Source of the DNA: Membranipora membranacea
Lineage: Eukaryota; Bryozoa; Gymnolaemata; Cheilostomatida; Membraniporidae
DNA: 64,000 nt
Assembly: GCA_914767715.1 (NCBI GenBank)
Contig: OU612074.1
Location: forward strand, 16,480,062-16,544,061
Direction of reading: 5' to 3'
Translations under genes and position numbers: made by a program
Part shown: positions 48,701 through 59,319 of the stretch, piece by piece
How positions within the stretch are numbered: the first letter of the stretch is position 1
How the letters are laid out: each line of letters starts with the position of its first letter
The notes under the pieces: model-generated
The model's database searches: none
The model's input: the letters and a program-made list of their open reading frames with translations, nothing else
Told to the model about the DNA's origin: nothing

Positions 48701-49816
48701 CAGGTAAATTAAAACAAATTGATGTTACCCAAATACCGACCTTGAATCCGGCCTTTGCCATTATTGAGGTACAATGATCCATAGCTAGTTTGGCTACTTT
48801 GGCCAGCACCATACTTTTAAACAGCTGATTCGTTAAGTTTGATCCGTTGGCGTTATGTGTGACTATCAAATCCCTCAAACTGTCTTCAGTGTCTCGTGGT
48901 ATCTGGTAAAACAATTAAACTTGAAAATCATACCTAAATAACTTGATCGTAATTACCCCAGAGTAACTTTTTCATGATGTTGCCTTTTACATTGCAGGGG
49001 TTGAAAACAAAAAATTAGCCGCGTGACAAGCCTATCCCAGTTAAAAATAAGTTGATGATTAGTAATACAAATAATTTTCTACTTAATTCAAGATAATGTT
49101 GCATCACATGAGTTTTAGCCTCATGACTGTGACACGCTTGGAAATTTTTGCATCAGGTCTCATTTTCTTGCACATTAGAATGCAAGGCCGTACCTAGTAT
49201 ACTGGGCATAACAATTCAGCCGTGTACATTTTTTATGTATGCAAAATAGGTGAAAAGAATGTCAAAAAAGTGGTTGCACCGGTGGTCTGTTTTACTGCTC
49301 ATCTGCTACAAACCACAGCCAGCCACTAAGCCCTTAGGCTTAAAGCGTTCGGGATGGAGATCGTGGCCATCCCCAACGCTTTTCAGGGCTGGCTGTGCTA
49401 CAAACTATTGTTTTGCAAAGATGTTGGTACAACATGCTGGGCTATGCTGTTATACAGTCTAAACAGCCACCGACAGACTCTTTACTTCTGCTCTGAATGT
49501 GGTGCTCTAAAAAGATTCTAGTCAACCATGGCCCATGGTCACAATCATGCCCTTTTGTTATCCCATAGCGTTGCATTCTGGGTAAAAGGTAACTGAAAAT
49601 ACTGTTGCTTACATGTTGCATCATTCTCTTTATGCAGTCCAGTTCTTTAATCCTGGCGTTGAGCTCATCAGTCAGATTCTTCCTGTCATCTCTATAGTCT
49701 AGCAGTAACTCAATATCTCTCTTAGATAAGTCTATCTGCCGCCTCTGTTTGACGTAATCCTTTACTGACTCTAAACGCTCCCAGACCTCATCTACATGCA
49801 ACGCTGTTCTAGCCAT
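42737..49816 (-). CDS. death-domain protein with coiled-coil N-terminal region
   Basis: Probable adaptor in apoptosis or innate-immune signalling. Thirteen exons, 5' to 3': 49816-49613, 48902-48741, 48073-47973, 47647-47427, 46982-46833, 46483-46335, 46111-46045, 45683-45504, 45118-45008, 44748-44635, 44219-44055, 43722-43561, 42924-42737. All phases agree, 657 codons plus stop. The N terminus is charged and helical (LLLDYRDDRKNLTDELNARI). The middle is Lys/Ser/Ala/Pro-rich linker with short coiled-coil stretches. Residues 564-652 are a death domain: conserved Trp in GQWRQLFTKL, acidic DADEEDIE, RIWRQTNGTFDVIMLIETLR and IRRKDIAKDLL. Intron 3 uses a GC donor (AAAG|GCAAGT). Exon 2 could instead end at a nearby GT a few codons further on, since the chosen donor (GTCGGT) is weak. 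The N-terminal half matches no family I know. Confidence 0.8.
43440..43515 (-). repeat. tRNA-derived SINE fragment
   Basis: On the - strand GTGGGTTCAAGTCCCAC forms a perfect T-arm with the B box GGTTCAAGTCC. No credible A box precedes it. It lies just 3' of exon 12 of the death-domain gene, in its last intron. Confidence 0.5.
43810..43940 (-). repeat. tRNA-derived SINE fragment
   Basis: On the - strand GGTGCTGTAATGGTTATAAT resembles a tRNA A-box arm and GGTTTGAATCTC a B box 35-40 bases later. The stems are imperfect. It lies in intron 11 of the death-domain gene. Confidence 0.55.
48427..48451. repeat. poly-G tract
   Basis: An almost pure run of G (about 20 bases), next to pyrimidine-poor sequence, lies in intron 2 of the death-domain gene. 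It could form a quadruplex and is prone to sequencing error. Confidence 0.7.
49315..49397. mobile_element. foldback MITE, copy 2
   Basis: It shares the AAAGCGTTCGGGATGG core and the CAGCCAGCC / GGGCTGGCTGTG arms with 25377-25475, but has a shorter loop and an extra GGCTTAA-like block. It lies in intron 1 of the death-domain gene. Confidence 0.65.
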
Positions 49817-50649
49817 TCTCCAAGTGTGCCAAGTAAGCTGGTGTCCTCAATGCAACCTCAAGTCTACCTGTTTACAACCTCAATACAACATGATTATAAC
49901 CTCATTAGTGTTGTAAAATTGCAATAAACTGGAACTCAAGGTTCATACTTCCCCAGACAACCCAATATTTAACCAGGAAAACGTAGAAGTAATAGACTTG
50001 TCAATATCTACATCTTATCAAACAAGTGGAGTATTATTCAGAAAATTTTAATGTATTATTAGTTTACATAACATGCCCAGTGAAATTTGATAAACTTTGT
50101 TTTGTTAATATTGATAAATAATACACCATAGTGTTGTAATACAAAACACAAGATTATTATATTATATTATTATATTGCAATGCACTAAGTGCCTTTTGTT
50201 TAAGTGTATGACTTACATAATTTCATTTTGGTTAATTGATCAAATACAAGTAACTTTTATTGAACAGACTGTGTTAAAACTTACTATAAAATGCTGGTGA
50301 TATCGAAAGCGCTGATGAATCAGGCTTTTTAGATAAGTGTTTTGTAGAATTCTTAGCTCGCAATGTTTAGAATAAAATACTTAGTCTGATATTTTATTAT
50401 ATTATTATTATTATATGCTCCTTAACCTAAAAATATCTTTGCTCTCAGTACAGACTGTTATCATATGAGATAAATCTGTATCTTGGTATCCGACGCTCTC
50501 CGGCTGGGGGCAAGAGTCAGATAATCTGGCAACATATGACAAGATGTTTTTCTTTGACTGAACAATCAAGTTACGCAAGTTATCTTCCCTCTACAAATTC
50601 AAAGACAACTCCGAACTTTGAAAACGACCAGAAGATAGGCATTCCAAGC

Positions 50650-50725
50650 CTCATTCTGCTGGAGTAGGTGTGTATTTGCCCACCGGCAATACAATAGTAG
50701 TGTTTTCTTTCACCAGCACCACAGA
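50650..50725 (-). pseudogene. relic of an Ig-receptor exon
   Basis: On the - strand one frame reads VKENTTIVLPVGKYTPTPAE then a stop. This aligns with VVRGNTTITIPGGLYAPTPA of the receptor copy at 55.2 kb and VVRGNTVIVIPDGRYTPSPV of the copy at 63.9 kb. The rest of the exon is not recognisable. It marks a third, dead member of the array. Confidence 0.6.
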
Positions 50726-50957
50726 AAGTAAGGATGCATAAGAAGTATGCTGAAAAAGTTTGACGCATCAAACTATTTAGTTAAACATTGAAGGCCTCGA
50801 TTGCATCTTTGTAAGTGTTTGGCTTTTGACACCATTGACACAAAATCTCGACAGCCAAACATAACGTTGCAGACAGAGAACAAATTTGCTTCCCAATTTC
50901 ATACACCAATATTAACATCAAGTAGATCTCACCATTGCAATCACTATACAACACAAT

Positions 50958-51150
50958 ACACAGACACAGACACAGACACGGACACGGACACGGACACGGA
51001 CACGGACACGGACACGGACACGGACACGGACACGGACACGGACACGGACACGGACACGGACACGGACACGGACACGGACACGGACACGGACACGGACACG
51101 GACACGGACACGGACACGGACACAGACACAGACACAGACACAGACACTGC
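50958..51150 (+). repeat. (GGACAC)n hexamer tandem array
   Basis: About 190 bp of near-perfect GGACAC units, with GACACA variants at both ends. All reading frames stay open through it, which produces long artefactual frames on both strands. Confidence 0.95.
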
Positions 51151-51699
51151 CAGGTCAAAAGCATACAATCCGACATGACGTCAGGAAAACATGGTAGAAA
51201 TCCTCGTTTTCTGGTAGCTATCAGAAAAGGAGCCTATTCTGCTTGCATGTTTGGTACAGACAGAGGAAACTGGCTGAATTGACCTTCAATATTCCCATGA
51301 TAGGCGATAAGATAAAATTCAAATATCGCATTCTCTTGTACAGAAGGTCATGCAAATATATCCCAGAAAACACAATACAATATACACCATATTATATATA
51401 AAATATTAGTATAATTATAACAGAGACTATGGATATATCTATAGTCTCTGATTATAATAAATACAGCATTGTCACATGGTGTAATCAGTGCGTTGCAAAA
51501 ATCATGCTATTCAACTTTAACGATTGGTTTTATTTTTAAAAATGTTTTCTCATTCTTACGGACAGTTTAGCGTTCAATTTGCATCATATGTCTTAATAGC
51601 TCAAATTGAATTGCCTGCTTAGTACCCAATAAAGTAGAGGCTGATCGGCACCCACATTGCTCAAAATATTTTTTAGTGGTGCAATAGAATTAGGTTGTC

Positions 51700-51770
51700 T
51701 AACTTACCTGTTTTGATGATATCATTGTTAGGGCAGGAGAAAGCAATACTAAACTGACTGCATGACTAAG
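51700..51770 (-). other. leader-like segment with conserved donor (three copies)
   Basis: On the - strand the block TTTCTCCTGCCCTAACAATG ending ATCAAAACAG|GTAAG is matched at 52240-52310 (ATCAAATCAG|GTAGG) and at 57781-57840 (ATCAATACAG|GTGAG). The last copy lies upstream of the broken receptor, where a first exon is expected. No conserved open frame starts with ATG, so these may be 5' noncoding exons. Confidence 0.35.
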
Positions 51771-52957
51771 ACTCAGAAAGTCTCATGCCATGCCAATATT
51801 TTTCAGCAACGGTTTATCAACTGTTCTGTGTTTATTGAAAAACAATTCTTATTTTTTTGCCACTTTGCGGTCAACATCATTAGTGTGACTCAGCAGGAAG
51901 AAGGAGTTCCTCAGCATGTTAGATTGAGATGAGTTGAGATCAAATGCTCACATCATATGCTGCCTCCTGATTTCTACCATTTTATCATTTTTACCTATTT
52001 AACTATACTCACAAACTGTGATCAGGTAAAGAGAGATTATCACTTTGTGCATGAAAGTTTACACTCTCCATTAACCGGTAACCGACAGATCTAAGTAGAA
52101 TTCCCGATTTTGACAGAAGTTTTGAAGTCTCAGGTCCGTGGTATCATTTTTCCAAATAGCGTAAAGTGTTTGTTTTGTACCCCATGAAGAAAAGGGGGGT
52201 CAAAATATATTATACTCAAAGCGATAAAAATCGGTTGTGTAACCTACCTGATTTGATGAGATATATGTTAGTGCAGGAGATAGCAATACTAAATTGTCTA
52301 TGTGGCTGAAACGCTGAAATATTCTAAAATCCACGGCTCGTATTTCACATTAAATTTTTATCAATAAAGAAACAGAGTAATAGTGTGTATGGAAGAATTT
52401 ACATTCCACTATCCATCCAAGCAAGAGCCAGGTTTCGAGCAAAAAATCATGTTTATTATCTCAACATGCTGCTTGATTACCACGCCACACCAAAACGTTT
52501 GATATGTTATTGAAAATTAGTCAAAACTAATCCCTGTTTATTGAAAAACAATTATCATTTTTTGCTCATTTGGTCAACATCATGAAGGTGACTCAACAGG
52601 AAGAAGGTGTTATCTAAGCATGTTAGATTGCAATGGGTTGAGATAAAATACAGACATCAAATGTTGCCTCCTGATTTTTGTAGATCTTGAGGCCAAACTG
52701 AGTCAAATTGTTCGCAATGGAAATAGTAGCATTATTATTATAGCATAGTAGACATTATATTCTAGAAGTAAACCCTGACCTTTCTAAATGGTTTGAAAGG
52801 ATTGTGTGACTCAGAATTCATCATTTAAATCACCAATGACACAGTCGCGCAATGGTTTTCTAGCATAGGGTTACAGGAAACATAAAAAGGGCAGGCCTTA
52901 TTGAAATCCCTTACGTACACACATATTAATGAAAATAGGTCTATAAGTGCACCCGAA

Positions 52958-55900
52958 TCACTTTCTCCATTCATCCAGGTAGGCATAGCTGTGAGAATCA
53001 GTTTGATGTTCAGCTAAGTTTATCGTCTCATATTCATTCTCCTGTTTGCTCTGTGATCTTGTCATTTGAAAGTCATGAGGGTCTCTGGTTGATGGGTGAT
53101 CTCTGCTATCATGCACTGAGTCGTAATATCTATCTGGTAATACAGTCATTTCATGTGCCGATATGTCTGCATCTAGAAAAAATACACATATTGCGGTAAT
53201 CATGGTTAAGAATTCCTAGATTTTGTAAACAATGTTTTGTGTGCTAAGTGATATATAGTTTGATTCATTTTGCGGTATTTGGTAAAGACATATTGTAGGT
53301 TTAGTTGGGTAATAAAACATTTGCATATTTGTAATGTTCAGGTATTCTTCTGTAAAATATGTAAATATAATGTGTGTCTTCCATCTCGTTGGTTAGTAAT
53401 TGAGCACAATGTGATGTCGTGTGGTGTGAAGCAGGGTTACTAGCTGAGAAAGCATATATTATACTGTATATGTAAGTCACCTCTTCCCGATCTGTTCTGG
53501 CTGAAATAGAAACAATCATATTACCGAATTCTCTCGCATCAACCACATAACATTAAAAAACGAGTAACTTACCAATCAAACTCAAATTAATTGATTTGAT
53601 CTCTGCAAGCTCTTTGCTAAAGCTATAACAAAAAAACACTCCTACCCCACAGTTAATTTCAAACATGCGCTGCAATTAATACAATGCATCACAAATGGAA
53701 GAATTGTTTGTGACTTAAATACCAGGCCAACTATGTTACGGAAACCATTCAGGTGAAACGAGGATACAAGAATCACTCTATTTGTCTTTATTCCCTTCTT
53801 CAAGTTACATATTCGGAGGCAAGTATTCCCTGATTTAATCTGATAATACTCACTCTGATAAGCTTGACATCTGAATTCGGTGAAGACTATCAGTTGCCTC
53901 AATTCTTTCTGGCTCTGATATACCTGTAAAATATTAATGGTGAGTATATAAACAGTATCACAACACTGTTTGAGACAACATGTTAAATGTTCACAGGAAG
54001 TCTGATGAAAGCTGTACAATAATAGTTTCTGATGGGTTATTAAATTGAGCAGACTGTTTGATGTTGGTGCAATAGATACCTACCATTCCGTTTTCTCCAA
54101 CAGCAAACACAAACCGAACAAAGAAGGATTATCATTACAAAGCCCCCGGCTGAACCTGCTTAAATCCATTCACTGATCACCATCCTCTGCCCTTGTGTAG
54201 TGGCAAGCTCTGTAGTTAGTGTGGAACAATGTTCATCTTCAACCCATTTGATTATCCATGTTATGGTCAGCATTTTACTCAAACCTAGCAAAGCAAAGGT
54301 AACTCTCCATAGTGCATTCCGATTCCAGACTCATATCGGGCCATATAATTCAAAAATGGGAGGGAGTCATCACACCCTGGCAATCGATCGTTGTCCTTTA
54401 TGATTGGAAGGGATATGGTGTGTTGAAATACTCACAGGCCATATTATAAAACATTACAACTGGCTAATAATGAAAAAATTTCAACTTAAATTGTGATTAC
54501 TGATAGGGATTTCGATATGTGCCTGAAATCATCCGGCTTTGTAACTTGACAGTTTAATAATGCGAACAAAAATGAAAACAGCAGAGTATTAAGGTAACCA
54601 TTTTTTGCTCATAATACAATACTCACCAACTTCATCAACAGTTGCCGAACACGTTATTATCTCAAATTCAGTTCCTATATCTGTATCCTGGCCATATATA
54701 AGAGTATCATTTGTAAAGGTAGTGAGATTATTTACGTGAGATGACCAGGTGTAAGTAGGAGTGGGTCTTCCCTCTATATCACACCTTAGGAACACTGGGT
54801 AACCAGGCTTTGTTTCAACATAGCGGTAATTAGGCAGATCCCAGTCATGTGCAATATCCACAAATTTCAAACGAGAATGTGTTCCTCAATATCCAAAGTG
54901 TCCACGATTATGAAAACATGCTTAGAAAATCTACCAAAATTACATTTATGATGACATCGGTTGGGAAAAAGATAATGGAAAATCCACTCAATAATCAGAT
55001 TATGACAAAATGAATTATTTTTTAAAGTAATACTTCACTTTCCATATCGGGATGTAAAAACTCACACATAGGCATGATATTCGTAGACAGCTCGACGTCA
55101 TCAAGTGATATAGACCTCCAATCAGAGTTTCCCGTGTCCACACATCTTACTTGAAATCCATTTCTGTCTGCTGGGGTCGGAGCATACAATCCACCTGGTA
55201 TCGTAATAGTAGTGTTTCCTCGCACCACTTCTGTGGCAAGACTAATAATTTAACCACAAGCAGGTCATAGGTAATCAGGACAATGCTATTAGTGCATTAC
55301 CAGAAAGGGTGGTTGATAACTAAGAATACAACTTATTGATAAGCTCGATCCACATAAAACATCAATGAGACAGAATAAGGATGCATTGCAGTAGAATGAT
55401 AGCGCCTGTGAAGATGGGGAAAACTGGAAGAGGCCCTCCCCATCTTTACAAGTGAGGATCTGTATAAAGCTGATTTTTATGGTATATTTGTTTGCATTTA
55501 TTATCTCCTGTGAAATTATTAATGCTAAAGTCAAAAGATGTGTGTGCATTGTCACTATAACATCAGAAATCAAGAGTGCGGAAAAAACTTATTCCTACTT
55601 ACTGTTTAGTTAGACTGCTTTTGGCCTCTATTTTTTGAGGATTATATTTTGGTAAAACTTGTTCAACCTGCCAACATCCATAATAGATGCACACATGCTC
55701 AGTTCAATTCCTCTTTGAACCATTCATACCGTTCAGGTTACTTCTTTGTGTCAAGCAAGACTCAATACAATAATGCTGTCCTTACCGTATATGTAATCAC
55801 TCTGATTAGATGAAGATGAGCAGTGAGCTGAGAAGGTTTGATTTTCTATGACTGGGCTGACATTTATCTCCATCATGGCATTCTGTGGTGGTTCTACAAA

Positions 55901-56566
55901 TAAAGATATGGTACACCATCACTGCTTTGCCTATTTGAGGAGCAGTAATAAAATACTCTGGCGAAAGTCCCTGCACTAAAACAACTCAACAAAAAAATAT
56001 CGCCATGACAAGAATTTAATTTTCAGAAAAGTTCATCCAAAGAAATACAACTATAAACAATTGACAGTTTTAACTTAATTGTTATCGCAGCTTTTTGAAT
56101 TGTCAGAGTTGATTCGCCATGCAGTGCTATTGAAGCAAAATATACTTATTGATTCAACATAGCGTCCTTCCATATTTTTGTAAAATCCTGAGAGTTTTAG
56201 CAGCAGATACACATGCAGTGTTATTGCAGGCACGACATGATACATGGCCGCTAGGCATCTCTTTTGTAATATCGATATTCAATGTCATAGTGTTATCCGT
56301 TTCTGGTAAATTACAGCCAACAGAATTTATTATTCGAGAAATTTTTCTAAAATCTTCACTACTGCCTTTAGTACGATGCATTCGTGTGGCAGCTCGCCAC
56401 ACATGAAATGCTGGAAGATAGTTGCAGACAATAGTGAAATATCCTAGGAAGATTTCAACTGAGTAATAGCCAGCTGGGATATGTGAGGTTTTACAAGACA
56501 TCATAAGAGGTTGACCCATGTAGTAACTGTTGCCTGTTGTGCTCATGATCTTGAATTCCACACTAT
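52958..56566 (-). pseudogene. Ig-type transmembrane receptor, broken copy
   Basis: It is homologous exon by exon to the receptor at 59320-63923. Exons 5' to 3': 56566-about 56160 (Ig-like, GQPLMMSCKTSH), 55893-55786, 55230-55066 (VVRGNTTITIP...FQVRCVDTGNS), 54857-54627 (Ig: FLRCDIEGRPTPTYTWSS), 54284-54084 (membrane), 53923-53854, 53500-53481, 53172-52958 (tail). Two clear lesions: the acceptor before the second Ig exon reads GTGG|ATATTG where the paralogue has CCAG|ATATC, and a TAA at 54162-54160 replaces the Phe codon of the paralogue just before the membrane helix. The first exon also lacks a good donor before its stop. The tail exons stay open (QENEYETINLAE, SYAYLDEWRK). It could still yield a secreted form, so the pseudogene call is likely but not certain. 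Confidence 0.7.
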
Positions 56567-56944
56567 CTGAAAAAAAGAGGAAGTCATAACAGACAGTTAA
56601 TTTTGATATATATTGAAGCATGGTCCATATGAGATTTTTCCAGCAGTTGATGGTCATAAGTTAGGTCAAGTTAGGGAAAATAAGATATAGCTGAGTCTCA
56701 ACAAAGCCTTTATAATTATCTTGGTCTTATAAATGTTTGATCTAAAGCTACGAAAGCAGGAGTCAGGTTGTGATGTATGTGTTCCTGCAAACCAATAATA
56801 ATATGAGGAAACTTTAGCCCCAAAACTAGCAACTTGATGATCACTGTTTATGCTTGATCTCATTGGAGACTTTAAGGCACCTTTATATCTCAGTCTTCGG
56901 ACAGAGACAAAAACTTGCGATTTTTTTTAACCCACATTGGTCCA

Positions 56945-57203
56945 AGTTTGGCTCGTGCTAAGTTTGGCTCGGGCTGAGTTTGGCTCGGGTTAAGTTTGGT
57001 TCAGGCTAAATTTGGCTTGGGCTAAGTTTGGCTCGGGCTAAGTTTGGCTGGGGCTAAGTTTGGCTCGGGCTAAGTTTGGCTGTCGCTAAGTTTGGCTCGG
57101 GCTAAGTTTGCCTCTGGCTAAGTTTGCCTCTGGCTAAGTTTAGCTCTGGCTAGGTTTGGCTCTGGCTAAGTTTGGCTCTGGCTAAGTTTGGCTCTGGCTC
57201 AGT
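56945..57203 (+). repeat. 16-bp minisatellite, consensus CTCGGGCTAAGTTTGG
   Basis: About 16 head-to-tail copies. The left part is diverged; the right part shifts to a CTCTGGCTAAGTTTGG variant. It lies upstream of the broken receptor's first recognised exon. Confidence 0.9.
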
Positions 57204-59319
57204 TGTCGCGCTTCCATACAGACATACATTTTTTGAGATAAAGGTCAAAATTGGCGGTACAAGACTATAATAAGATGTTTGTTACAATTGAAGTTCTGAT
57301 GATTTGTTTTTATTTTTACCTGCGTGATTCAACGGCCAAGTCGGGAACTATCTACTCATCATGATACAATAAAGTTCACTGAGTCCATCATGATCACCGC
57401 ATATGACGCAATGACACACTGTGTGTGCATAATGCAAACTAACTGGAGAAAATATTATATATCCATAGTTTATTCACACAAGGAAGTCAAGGTTACACGA
57501 CAAAAGTTATTGCTACTCGTTGCCAACATGGACACCATCGCATTCTTCTATACAACTGAAAATACAAAAAAAAAAGATAACTATTTGATATGTTTGAGTG
57601 GTAGCATCGGATACAGTCATGCCGTTGAGGGTTATTCAGCTTATATTGTGCGAATAGGGATCTAAGAAGCTTGAGTAGATCTATAAAACTGTAGAGTTTA
57701 TATCCAAAATATCTTAAAAATTCAACAAGACTCATTTTTTAACCCTTATTTGAACTTGGTACACAACTTGTATAGCTCACCTGTATTGATGATGTCTTTG
57801 TTAAGTCAGCTGGGGTATGACTAATTTACTGACTACGTGAATACAGCACAGAAATAGTCTAAAATCAGCTGCATGTCTCTAACATGATATTATATAAAAG
57901 ATTAAACAGTGACAGTGAGCATGTGAAGAAGGGGTATTTGAATATGAATGTTACATTTTTTGTACAATGTGAAAATCAAGGACTAGGTTATGATATAAAA
58001 TGTATGTTTGGAGTCACTGCATGCTGATTTATAACCACACAAAGCGATTTTGTGTCATTGGCAAAAAATGGAAGTTGCTATTTGCTAATTGCGAAATGAT
58101 TGTCTTGAATTTATTGCCAGTTTGCGGTCAGAAATATGAGGTTGATCATCACAAACACAAACACTGACATTGCTCTTGATAATATCTGCCTATCTAATTA
58201 AAATCTGCAGATTAAAGAAAATTCCATGCTGTGATCATAAAGAGCTCTGGTTGTCAGCATTCAAACCCTAGTGCATATTGTTCACTATGGAGGGCTGCAG
58301 CCTGGGCACCCTGGCTTATCATGTCTTAGCCTTGCTTTCCAATTGATTTGGTTAACAACTGCTACTTGTGTTTTGATCTAAATGCTTACTGCGCCTGAAT
58401 ACCAGTGTGATGTGATGAAGGTTAACTCTAGAATTTCGCTTTTTTTATGCAGTTTGTCTCAAAAAATTGGAGAGCATATTGATGATTGTGTGATCACTGC
58501 ATACTGATTGCTCACCGCCTCCCAAAGACAATTGTGGTAATTTACAAAAAAAAAAGGTTTATTGGTTTCAATTGCACAGTGATTTCATTTTTTGCCTGTC
58601 TTTGATTGTAATCACAAAACAATAGGTACAGATGATATATACAATGTCCAGAATTTTAGAATGAGATATATGGTAGAATAAATATCGGCTTCAAACACCT
58701 ATTGGCGCACATACTCGATCATAAAACTAGAAATTAGACAAAAGTGAGTCAACTGCCAAAGCTAATGCCAATTAGTTGAGAACCAATAACTTGAATGCGT
58801 GTGGTTGATCTCAAAACAATAAAATCACAGCCTGCTGTTTGCTAGCCACACTGAAATATTTGATCTTATTGACAATTAGTACAAACTATTATCCGTTATT
58901 GTAAAACAATTTTCATTTATTGCCATTTTGCAGTCAACAGCAATAATTTGACTCAGCAGGAAGGTATTCTCTCAGCATGTGAGACTGAGATGGGTTGAGA
59001 TAAAATGCGGACATCAAATTCTGCTGTCTATGGCTTTCTCCAGATCTTTTAGATAAATTGAGACCAAATTGTAGCAGTAATACACAGTGAAACTAGTGCT
59101 ATTAGCTTGCGGCGGTTATATTATAAAAGTTAAACAAACCTTTCTAGATGGTTTGAAAATATGCTGACTCATTATGCATCATTTTAATCACCTAAGTTGC
59201 AGGTGCGCAATAATTGTCTGAAATAGGGTTTAGTTATAGGAAACTGAAAAATGCAGGTTCTAACAAACTCCCTTGCGAACACAAATATCTATGAAAGTAA
59301 GCCTATAAATAGTTCTAAT
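57204..59319. other. spacer between tandem receptors
   Basis: It holds the third leader-like segment (57781-57840) and a 3' flank copy (58960-59319) matching 52600-52957. No exon is supported. Frames at 57324-57735 have no domain signal. Confidence 0.45.

Larger units (their letters stand above)
49817..52957. other. intergenic stretch with receptor relics and a hexamer satellite
   Basis: It contains AT-rich (ATT)n runs (50150-50190, 50390-50415), a receptor exon relic near 50.7 kb, the hexamer array, and two leader-like segments with matching donors (51700-51770 and 52240-52310). The repeated 3' flank at 51900-51990 also occurs at 52600-52690 and 58960-59045. Confidence 0.5.

Noticed and set aside
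50958-51150. CRISPR-like array
   Set aside because: The hexamers are contiguous with no spacers, and the host sequence is eukaryotic.
50781-51282. Long frames of DTDTDT, HGHGHG, PCPCPC and VSVSVS
   Set aside because: They are artefacts of the GGACAC array, open in every frame on both strands.
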